64,000 bases of DNA from Liolophura sinensis (Eukaryota; Mollusca; Polyplacophora; Chitonida; Chitonidae): assembly GCF_032854445.1 (NCBI RefSeq), contig NC_088304.1, positions 29,459,732 to 29,523,731 on the forward strand, in the 5' to 3' direction. Made by a program: the position numbers and the translations under genes. Below the pieces are notes generated by a model. That model saw only the letters and a list, made by a program, of their open reading frames with translations. It was not told the origin of the DNA and did no database searches. Positions 1 through 12,100 of the stretch are shown here, one piece after another (position 1 is the stretch's first letter; each line of letters starts with the position of its first letter).

Positions 1-2
1 TG

Positions 3-167
3 TGTAGTCACCTTGTGGTCATCCTGCAGTGGTCTGTGGGACACGAGAGTTGTCACCTGTCCAAAGTGGCTCTGCAGAAGTCGTTAGAAGCTGTACAGAT
101 GGCTTGGATCACCATGCAGGTTGGACTCACAGAGGTGTCGGCCAAGATGCCGCTCACTGACAATGAG
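3..167 (+). CDS. visible exon 1, UNC13D/BAIAP3-like
   Basis: Open frame leading to donor GAG|GTGAGA, phase 0. It encodes ...WSVGHESCHLSKVALQKS... up to LTDNE, a helical MUN-region segment. The true 5' end is uncertain. The frame is open to the window edge, but 'catcctgcag' at 20-29 could be an acceptor placing the exon start at 30, also in phase 0. Confidence 0.7.
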
Positions 168-3100
168 GTGAGACTAGATTTTCATTACAGTTCAGTCAAT
201 GTTAGATAAACATGTGTGTTTTTGATCCTCTCTTTCTTACATGTATTTGATATTTTATAAAGATTTGTCTGGGCTTAAAAGCATAGTTTTACCCGCAAAA
301 ATTTCTGCTTGGAGGGAGTTATCACAATGTAAGTACATGGTTTAAGGTTTTCACTTCACAATCCTATTAAGGAAATATAAACCCATCTAACCCAAACTAG
401 CTCTTTAGTGCACAACTTTGATCTCAAATATCTTGTTTGTTTGCAAAATATTTGCTGTGTAATAACAGAATAGGCTTTAATGTCTATACTGTGACTACAG
501 CCATAATGACTTCTGCTGCATGACTTTTCATAATAAAAGTACACACATACATGTATATTGTACTTAAATTTTCTATGTTTCACATTACAGATTGCCATGT
601 TCAGAATGACTGCTGGCAAATATTTCAATGCCACAATGAGCAACCTTGAGATTCCGGATCTTTTCCCACCAAATGTGGAGTCTGTGAATGTACTCAAAAA
701 CAAAATTGGGTAGGTTAATAATATGCTATGTAGCGATTAGTGAAACCGATTAGTGAAATTGATTAGTGGAACTGATTTGTGAAACTGATAAGAGGAATTG
801 ATTAGTGAAACTGAATAGTGAAATTGATTTGTGAAACCGATTAGTGGAATTGATCAGTAGAGCTGATTTGTGAAACTGATTAGTGGAGTTGATCATTGGA
901 ATTGATATATGAAACTGATTAGTGGAATTGATTAGTGGAATTGATTTGTTAGACTGATTAGTAGAATTGATCAGTGGAACTGATTCATGAAACTGCTTAG
1001 TGGAATTCATCATTTGAGTTGATTAGTGAAATTGATTAGTGGAACTGACTCGTGAAACTGATTAGTGGAATTGATCAGTGGAATTGATCAGTGAAACTGA
1101 TGAGTGAAACTGATTAGTGAAATTGCTTAACTGAAGGCTGTATGTGTACATCTCTGAGCCTGAAATTTGTGTGAGAAACCATGTCTTATGGTTGCCACTC
1201 TTGAATATGTACACTTGTAAATTAACTGTGATTGGAATGTCTAGCAACAGACTTTGAATTATTGTATTTTGTGATTGGTCTCTTTCAGTGTTTTAATCCA
1301 GCTTTCTGATTTTGACCTGTGGGATAAAAAATCATTCCCACTGAAGGAGCTGACAGCTGTCGTTGTAGGTAAAATACAGGTGAGGAACAATACACATTGA
1401 CGGTAAAATACAGGTGGGGGAACATGAGGTTATGGGTAAAATACAGGTCAGGGAACATGACATTATGGGTGAAATACAGGTCAGGGAACATGACGTTATG
1501 GATAAAATACAGGTCAGGGAACATAACATTATGAGTAAAATACAGGTGAGGGAACATGAGGTTATGGGTAAAATACAGGTGAGGAACAATACACATTGAC
1601 GGTAAAATACAGGTGAGGGAACATAACATTATGGGTAAAATACAGGTGAGGGAACATGAGGTTATGGGTAAAATACAGGTGAGGAACAATACACATTGAC
1701 GGTAAAATACAGGTGAGGGAACATGAGGTTATGGGTAAAATACAGGTGAGGGAACATGAGGTTATGGGTAAAATACAGGTGAGGGAACATGACATTATGG
1801 GTGAAATACAGGTGAGGGAACATGACGTTATGGATAAAATACAGGTGAGGGAACATAACATTATGGGTAAAATACAGGTGAGGGAACATGACATTATGGG
1901 TGAAATACAGGTGAGGGAACATGACATTATGGGTAAAATACAGGTGAGGGAACATGACATTATGGGTGAAATACAAGAGAGGGAACTTCATGCTTTACGG
2001 GGACTGGTGAAGAAAACTTTACACCACTCAAAAGTGAATCAAGTGAAATATACTTCGTGAAATAACAACAACTTCTCGTGATCTCTTCAAGAGATGTTTT
2101 ATTAGAAAATTCCTCTGTACAGTGAATTTTACTTTGTTTTGGAAAATTATTGAAATTTTGATTTTGTTTGTTTTGGTTCTAATGACAGACGGATGCGGCC
2201 ATTTGGATCCTGGAGCAGCTCGGTCAAATCACAATCGACGAAACGGTCAAGGACACGGTTATCCCGGAGGTCACGACCTTTCTCGACGTAGTCAGCCAGG
2301 CCACCTCACACATGCAGCCCATTGAGATGATCCGTCAGTTCTTCTTGCGACTCGACATCCAGTACTACAGGCTTATCTCATTTGCTCTGGAGAGCAAGGT
2401 ACCGTACACAACTAGTCAGTTGTTAGCATGTTGGTTTTTACCTGTATAAAACTTCAATATTTTGCAGGTGTTGTGTGATAATGTTCATTATGTTTAACAC
2501 TGAATCAAGATGTGACATCGAGTTTCCTGCCTGACATGATGCCAAACATTTTGTTTCCCTGTTACATGTATGCTTTGAATCACTACAATATGGCTGAAAT
2601 ATTGCAAATGTTGATTTAAACCGTATAATCATTCATTTGTATCCTCTGAAACTGGTTTAATACAGTCTAATTGTTTTACAATTTAGTAAACCTTTAACCT
2701 ATAAACTTGCCTTTAGGAAAGAAATGTTTGGACATTGATTTATCTCTTTAAGATAAAAGTGTGAAATTTGGTTGAGAAGCTTACATTTAGATCCTTTAAA
2801 GGGTTTTTATTGGGAACACGTAAAAGTTGTCTTGCCAACGTAAATTATATGTGACAAGTAAAGCTTACTGAGCAGCTAACTATGCACTGTATTGGTTGTT
2901 TAAATATGAAACCACTGCAGTTAGTGCATAGTTTTCTCATAAGGCCACAATGATTCAAATTTTTGTTTTTCAAGCAAAGCAAAGTTTTTCATTCTTTTCG
3001 TGAAAAAGAATCCTATATGTAAAAATAAAATTGAAAAGTTATCTTATTTGGACTGCTCTGGTAGTTGTTCATGTTAAAGACATAATTATGTGATCTAAAA

Positions 3101-6100
3101 GTGTAAAAATGTGGGAAAATCATATTGAATACTAAGATGAAACAAAATAAAAAGGTGGATTTTCAGTTATATTTTTTTGGCATTGGCTTGCCCATAAACA
3201 ACACTTGTTTTGACCACAGGTATCCAGGAAGGCTAGGGATCTGATGCAGCAGATGGATAAGTACCAGATCAGATATCACAAGTATTATGAAAACATCATC
3301 TCCAGCAGCCAGCTGTCACTCACACTGTACTTCGCCCTCAGGAAGATGTACCACACGGCAAAGGAGCACATCACTTATAGGTATGCACCAATCATGTCAA
3401 TCTGAGTTGTGTAAAGAAGAAAGTTTTGTTATTTTATTTTTTCCAGTTTTTTTTAGATATATGTTATTTGAAATTTGGTTTGTAAATAAGTTTACTCTTA
3501 CATGTATATATGAATTGGTCCTTCCTCTGTGTGTAATAATTTGCTGTGTTTTGTTTTCAGGGAAATATTTAAACTGACGATCTCTAAGTACCAGAGTTGG
3601 TTCCAGGAATCTCTGGTGTTCTGGCTGCAGACATTCAAACTGGAGTGTTCACGAAGGCTGGAAAAAGCCTTGGAGATTGACAAGGATGTGAGTATACAGT
3701 GTATCTACAGCAAGTCAGAAAGTATGAAAAACACAACTCGCATATGCTGTGTTTTATTTTATGTTTTCACAACATTTTACCTCAGTTTATGAGGGTTATC
3801 CTATAAATCATCAACATATTGTGATACTGTTACGTGTTTATGTGTCTTAATAAGGCGTTTGAAATCACCAGGCTCACCTTGTCGCCTCAGTGTCAAGGGA
3901 GATAATCCATTATCCTTATAAGCAGACTAAGGGGGGATAACCCATACAGCCACATGCTATGGTATATTTGTATTTATCAAAACGTGTTAGTTGGTCGATG
4001 AATAGTTGCAGCACTGTGTCCACTTTATTTTTCTACAAAACTACATGCCTGTACTTGCTAAGAATTAGAGGGTTGTTTCACATAGTTGTTATTCATTTCA
4101 TTTTTGTTTTCTTGCTCTTGTTTTTGACAGTTGTTTGAATTCTGTTTTTTGTTTCAGATGGTGCTGGTGACAACGCTGGTGAAATACTCTAACAGTTCAG
4201 TAGATGTGCTCTCTTGCTTCTCAAAGGTAACAACAGGAATTACATTTACCCCATGGAAACTTGAATTCTGATTCTGAAGTATAGGTGTATTTCACATATT
4301 TACTTATACAATTGTTAATACCCTAATTCTTCAGCCTTTTCAACCACCACTTGCTGCCAATATTTTAAACATTCTGAAAGAACAGTGGGGGTGTTGAGAA
4401 ATAATTTGCACAGCTTTATGAAGCTTGCATCTTTAATGAAGTAAACAAATCATTTTTATGGTTTTATGCATGGTAATTGTATGCATGAAGTATACTGAGA
4501 ACAGTACTTCAGAGATCGAAACAATTGAAGATTTGTAACGTGCGCTTGTATAAGGACATGTGCAATGAAAGTAAACAGCGGATAGAGCTAAGTTGAATTG
4601 TTAGTACCACAAATCTCAGACAAGATTATCCAAGTTTAGGAATTTTTAAGATTCTTAAAGTTCTTTCTCTTTTTTTTAACTTTTAGCAGAATTTAATTTT
4701 GGAGGCAAGGTTTGACTGTATGTAACCAAAATTTAGATACTGTATTTCATGTAAGGTTTGACTGTATGTAAAAATGTGCATTCAGAAGCACACAAAGGAC
4801 ATGTAACAATATTTCATATGCCAACATTTTCTGATCAGAAATCAATCAAACTTCACCCTCAAATAACCCCTCTTAAGTGACCCAATCAGATGGATGAATT
4901 ATGCATTCAGAATCAAGCAAAATGCGACATTTGAAAAATGCTAAAAGTGAAGCGAAATACAGGGAGTAATCGTGTTTACTGGGGCTTTTTCAGATAACAG
5001 AGGAGTGGCGAGAAATAAAGTTTCATGATGCTGACTGTGTATTGATGGGCGTCACTAAACTCACAGATGTAAGTAGCACTAATGTGCATGAGGCCCTGTC
5101 CACAAATTGGTCATATTTATGCCTGACCTAACACACCAGAGAGCTCTTAAAGTAAGATAACTGCTGTGGATTCCTTGGCGCATAAGCGATCGTTGTACAT
5201 CATCTTTTGTGAAATATCATGTGACCGCCTCTCGACCAATGAAAACAGAGAATTACCCTATGAGGTATAATAATTATGCTTAACAGTTGAAATGTCCTTG
5301 TGCAAGAAAGCAGCATTGTCCAAATATCGATTGATTGATTGATTGATGGCTTGCTTAATGTCATACTGAAGAATCTTGCCCACATACAATGACAGTGTTA
5401 TGGCTGCCCTTGGGACACCATTGTCATATTGCTGATGAAGCTTCCCAGGTGTATGCTGTGTGGTGTACACATTTTCGTGCTATATACATGGGTAACTGTG
5501 AAAGATCTCTTGTGTACAACAAACATAAGACTACGCATACATGAGCTAGGTGCACTATTGGCTTTTCACACATTATCCCACGAAATCTGTAATAATGGGT
5601 CATAGACTGCAAACCAAGTCACATGGTCTGTCTGGCCGAGAAAACCCGATAGGGCACCTAATATTGGCATATGTCCCTAGAATGGATGACTAATGCTGCC
5701 CGTACTAACAGTTAGAGTTGGGGCATTTACAAATTTTATGTCCAGCACCACAGCGTAATGAAGCAGGAGCCTCTCACCAACACGGTCACTGTAAGTCCAG
5801 CTCATGCTGGCTTAATCTCCGACCGTGAGTGGGAAGGTCTGTCGGCAATCTGCACATGGTTGTGGGTTTCCCTCGGGCTCTTCCCGGTTTTCTCCCGCCA
5901 TAATGCTGGCCGCCGCCATATAAGTGAAATATTCTTGAGAACAGCGTAAAACACCAATCAAAATAAATAAATATGTCCAGCCCAAAAACCAGTTGTAAAA
6001 TGTTGTATCCTTGCCAAATAAATGTGGTGTTGATCTTTGTTTCAGCTGATTTGTGACAGTGCCCGTCTCTACGCCGACAAAATACAGAATACTGTCCTGG

Positions 6101-9100
6101 AGAGAAACTGTTACTATGACAATTGCGAAGGACAGTTTGATGTCACAGACAGCGTAAGTAGATCAGAAACTTCATCCAGTTCTCATAACAGTCTATGTAA
6201 ACTATACTTTGTTCTCTGGCTAAGCTTCATGAATTCTTCAAAGTAGAATTTCTTGAATTTAATGGGGCCTCCTTGGCTCAGTTGGTTAGCGCGCTAGCGC
6301 AGCGTAATGACCTAGGAGTCTCTCACCAATGTGGTCGCTGTGAGTTCAAGTCCAGCTCACACTGGCTTCCTCTCCGGCCGTAAGTGGGAAGGTCTGCAGC
6401 AACCTGCGGATGGTCGTGGGTTTCCCCCCCAGGCTCTGCTCGGTTTCCTCCCACCATAATGCTGGCCGCCGTCGTATAAGTGAAATATTCTTGAGTACGG
6501 GGTAAAACACCAATCAAATAAATAAAATAAATGTTGACCTTAACAATGTTTGCTTCACAAATGGTTTGTTCTTTGACTCATTTTGATGACTTTTTCTAAG
6601 TAGAATTTCGTGACTTTAACAATGTTTGCTTTCTCTTGTAACATTTGTTACCATTCTTTTCTGAAATAATCCGATTTGCTTTGCGAAAAGTTTTAAGCAC
6701 TGTGCTGAGAAAATTGGAATGTCTGTCATTAATATTTTTAACTACATACATGTATGTTGCATTAAACCCAACATAAATAAACAAAGAATTAACAAAATAT
6801 TAAGTGATCTATTGCTTGATTTTCACAAACATATTGAATCCTATTGAAAACATCTTATTACTCATGTGCATTTATTAACCATATTCAGTAATTAATTGAT
6901 TTGATTATTCAGTTAATTCATACATTCATCTGTAGTTTCAATTATTCATTCATTCTTTAATTTATACTTTCATCTGTCTATTGAAGTATTCATTCATTCA
7001 TTAATCCATACATTTGTCTGTTGATTCTGTCATTCATTTATTTACACATTCATCTTTTGATGCGATTATTCACTCATTCATTATTTCATACATTTGTCTG
7101 TTTATTCAATGACTCATTGTGTGATTCACTATTTCAGCTGTGCATCACACTGAACAACATAGAGCATGTACGTCAGTATCTGAATGAGCTTCCCAGCCTG
7201 CTGGAGTGGCAGGCCGTTGTGGAGGGGGTGTCCATGCGCCACGGCAGCGACAAGGTGGGACAGCAGTCACTGATGACGCTGCGCCGCCTCACCAAGACCG
7301 CCCACGGTGACATGCTGATGAAGAGCCTCATTCTGGTTGACAAGATTACAGGCAGAATGAGGCTGGAGATACAGCGCTACATGCAGCAGTTCACGCGCCT
7401 TGAACCTGAAAAACTGTCGGTGAGAATTATACTTGGTGTTTAGTTTTCCTGTTTGGCCTAAAAGCCTCCCCTCCCCCTCTCCAAATGTCACTTCTAGTAG
7501 CAAATAAAGGTCATAGAATATTCCTTTTTGTGCTGAAAAATTCGTATTTCCATTTGGATATCATCTTAACCTCTAAACATACCTCAAAGCACCTATCTAT
7601 GAACACCAAAGAACTGAGAATCAGGCAAATTGAGTACTGTAGTTCTTCAACCTTTTTGTATTGAAAACAAAAAAAAGGTGTTTTTTAAGCATATTCTTAA
7701 GGCATTATTATTTGTAGACTGATAAAATGATAATTTTTGTGAAGCCCTGAAAATGGCCAATCCAACCAGTGTAGTTTTGTCTCCAAAATCATATTAAAGG
7801 TATGGAGAAACTGCTCTGAAAGCTTCTCTTTAATATTCAAAAAGGTTGAGGAATTAGAGTACTGGTAACTTTAAATGAAACAACACATGCTTTGAAACAA
7901 ACCTACCTTGAAGTACAAGTTTACTTTCAGGTGTTATAAATAAAAAGACAACATTCTAGTTGATGTAAAAGTCATTTCATTTGGTGCGTAAAGTGAAGCC
8001 AAGAGTTGCAGAATGTTTAATATACTGTGTGTGTTTCAGTCCATTGATGCCTTGATGCACTACCTGTCTACCAACACTAAGACCCTGTTTGATCGGCTCG
8101 TGAACACCATCTATCCTATATTCATTGAACACCTGTGGCACACCGTGCTTACCTGTTTTGATGAGCAGCTCATGATTGGGGTGAGTTAATTGTTATCCTG
8201 ACAATGGAAAACTGGAAAACTTCTGGAAAATGAAAGTGATTCAAGGCCTTGAAACAGGCTTTAATTTAATTACTTTGATAAGGCAACACCATTTTAAGCG
8301 AATAAATCTCTTCAGTGCCGGACAAGGGTATAAAAAATACAGCTGAAAAATCATCTAATTTGCGGGAAATGTTGACTGTCCCAGCAATTGGTCTTAATGA
8401 AGACATATTTATGTGATTGAAAATTCTTGTAAAATAGGAAAACGATATAAAACATTCAGATCAGGCACAATAAAAAGATGAAATTTCAATTTCATTTTTA
8501 TTCCATTTTTGGGTTTTTAGTGGGATTAACATCGTGCTGCATTATTGTATGGTTTTTTTTTATCTACAATACAAGTATAAACTTATTGCAAGATTCTGGA
8601 TATCTTTATGTTAAATTTGGCTACTACATTCATCTGTTAATACCCTAATTCGTTTAATTTTTGGGACAGAAATTAGTAGTGTTGAAAACAGATTTTATAT
8701 TTCCTTCCCAGCTTTTTGGAAAAGTAAAGATCTGAGTATGTTGTTCATTAGATGGTCTAACCATGTGAGAAAAAAGAAACTCAATATTCCTGCTACAATT
8801 GTATGTATGCTGGCTAAAAAGAGCAGACCAGGTGTCCCAAAAGTGAGAAGAAATAGGGTATCTATAAAGATGATCCTTTCATGATATTGATGGCATATGG
8901 TTTTATATACTGATGGTTTTGTATAATTATAAGATGTACACAGACAGTGGTATTGATACCTGATGGTCATTTTCCTGTTTTCAGAGACCAGCGGAGTATT
9001 ACATCACCATGAGACGGGTGAGTTTTGTAGACCGCTGGAGTTAAATATCTTACCCTAATTTTTTAGGATAGATATTTTTAAGATAGATATTAGTAGTGTT

Positions 9101-12100
9101 GAAAGCAAAAAATTACATTTCTCACCCAGTTTGATTTTTTTTTGTTTTTTGTTGGAAAAGTAAAGATATGAATATGTTGTTCATTAGATGGACTAACTGT
9201 GTGAAAAGAAACTAAATCTTCCCGCTACAATTACATGTATACAGGCTAAAAAGAGCCGATCAGGTGTCCCAAAAATTAGAACAGGGTCTGTGACACACTG
9301 AATATCGGTCTATTCCTATTTAATTAGTGATATATCTTTGGTAAAAGGCTACCCATTTATTATCTTTATTAGTTGATTGCCGTGCTCTTACTGTCCTTGA
9401 TGACTTAAACTATATAATGACAACAAGTGGTTGATGAGGTTTGTGTGGCCATTTGCGTAGTCCAACATTCCAGACAAGAGATGTTCCATCAGTGTTGGGC
9501 GCACACGTCTCTGTAAGTGGCATGAGAGGAAGTTACTAGCTCACCAAATCTTATGGCTATTTGTGTAGTCCAACATTTGTAAAGACAGCTGATGTTCCAT
9601 CAGTGTTGGGCACACACGTCTGTGTAAGTGGCATGAGAGGAAGTTACTAGCTCACCAAACCTGTGGCTATCATTGTATACATGAAAGGGAACAATTAAAT
9701 CAACCATGCCGTCATTGTATTGTTTTCCTCTAGCACCTGCGTTCTCTGTCCATGTATTTTGTGCGCGGCGGTGTGGATGAAGAGAAGGTTAACACATTTG
9801 TCTGCGACACACTGAGGACCCGGTTAGAGCTCAACTGTATGAGTTCGGAAGACCTCATTCTACAATACTACAAGGACATGGCTGACAACATGGTATTTGC
9901 TTACCTTCAGTCTCTCTTATAGCACTCGATCAAACAGAAGGAAATAACAGGAGAAAAAAAAAATAAATAGGTGGGGTGTGGAGAGAGTTTCGGGTGTCCA
10001 TGGTTTGACATGGTTGAAGATTATTGCCAGATTTGGGCTGTAAAACTGCACTTTCCGAAACCCATTTGGGCCTTAGAATGATAACATTTGATGCCAACAC
10101 TTAAGCTTTTCTGACAATAAATTAATCAGACTTCTCAAAATCAGTCAGAATTTGGGTGAACTCAGTAATTACTGAAACATATGACTGAGAATTAATTAGC
10201 CCCCTGGCCGCGGGAAGTACATAAAGGTCTGTCAGAAATCTGCGATGGCATGAATGATCCTGGTCTTTTCCCGGGCTCCCCGATTTTCTCTCGGTTTCCT
10301 TCAACCATTATGCTGGCTGCCGTCGTGCACTGTATAAGTGAAATATTCTGGAGTATGGCATAAAATGACATCAATAAATAAATAAATCTGAATTAGCCAA
10401 TGAGATTGCATGTAAAGTTTTCAGGAGAGTAATCCTGATTATTATTTTCTATGACAGGGCTAACTTTATGTAACATTAGATGTCAAAATGGCGCAAAACT
10501 TTATCTGGCTTAAGTAAAAATTTGAAATATGATTTCAACGCTTATTTTTGAACCCTAGAAATGAAAATTTTTACCACCTCATAAATTTACCTTAAAACAA
10601 AGACGTGTGTGAAAATTTCAGCTTGTAGTATCAAAATTTTGGAATTGTGTTGAGTGTTTAACTGTTGACTTTTGACAGGAAGGGCTTTGTGGACATGACA
10701 TGGCTTGACCTGATAGTCACACTTAGTATTGCAACTGTTTTGAATGCTACAATATAGTTGAAGTACCGTGGTTTAGTTGCTTGCCTTGAGCCACATTAAA
10801 CATGTTCACGGTTACAAAATAGAAGACTATTCGCATACACAATAACATACTTGTAAATCAAAGTAAAAGTTTCCAAGATTTTTATGTGTATTCACTTGCA
10901 GGGCACACCAGTAGATTACTACGGTCATCTGGCGTTGAAAACAGCCTTCATGGAGGAAACAAGAGGAAAAGTTACCATCTTTGTCCAAGGTATCATTTCA
11001 GTTTGATGTCATTATTGTATGCCTCATGTAATTATTAAATTGCCATCAGCTGGACATCATGTATACAATTTTGTCATGATACGTACAAAACTTTAATACT
11101 GATGAGTATTTTTAGGAAAAAACTTATGACAGTCTCATATTTTTCTATTGAATCGACATACATTGAACCATAAAAGTTATATGTTGACTGTGAAGTCTTT
11201 TATCTTTCGTTGCATCATGATTTGATGCAGTTATCTGTTGTATCACCTCCACCTAGACTTCACAAATACACTGTAGTATAAATGTAAATGAGAAAGAAAA
11301 ATAGAGGCATGAGACATTGAAGTCAGGCACAGATCCAGATGAATCACAAAGAACTTAATTTCTTCATAATATTGACATATATTGATAAATCTATGCCAAG
11401 GTGAAATGCATGTTGTAGAAGTGTGATTGTGTCTAGACGAGTAAAGATGTTAATTTTAAAATTTTATTTATTATTTTAGGGTCAGTTTACAAGTCAGCAC
11501 TACTATTCTTAATTAGCATGGGAAGCTAAATTAGGCCAAATATTTGAATCCATCAGTGACTTCAAAGTAACATTTTTATATGCATACTCCGTAATTTTTC
11601 TTATGGAATGTGTGATTTCATACATTCATTTTTTGCATTTTTAAGTGAAATATTGTACTTCGGATTCTGTGATACATTGTGCTTAATTCAGTGACATATT
11701 GTGTTTGATTCTGTGACACACTGTGGTTGATTCTGTGACACATTGTCCTTGATTCTGTGGCACATTGTGCTTGATTCTGTGACATATTGTGCTTCGGATT
11801 CTGTGACACATTGTGCTTAATTCAGTGACACATTGTGCTTGATTCTGTGACACACTGTGCTTGATTCAATGACACATTGTGCTTGATTCAATGACACATT
11901 ATGCTTGATTCAGTGACACATTGTGCTTGATTCTGTGACACTGTGCTTGATTCTGTGACACATTGTCCTTGATTCTGTGAAACACTGTGCTTGATTCTGT
12001 GACACATTGTGCTTGATTCTGTGACACATTGTGCTTGATTCTGTGACACACTGTGCTTGATTCTGTGACATACTGTGCTTGATTCTGTGACACATTGAGC

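Noticed and set aside
1713-2060. 115-codon frame VREHEVMGKIQ as an extra coding exon
   Set aside because: It reflects the 33-bp array. The upstream 34-bp unit with TGA blocks reading from the real exon, and the frame after 1976 has no donor joining exon 4.
5758-5949. 63-codon frame as a gene
   Set aside because: Lies wholly within a SINE. The same frame appears in other SINE copies (for example at 56330-56566).
6264-6353. True tRNA gene
   Set aside because: The A- and B-box-like sites belong to a SINE head. The acceptor stem and anticodon arm do not fold as a functional tRNA, and the same body recurs elsewhere.
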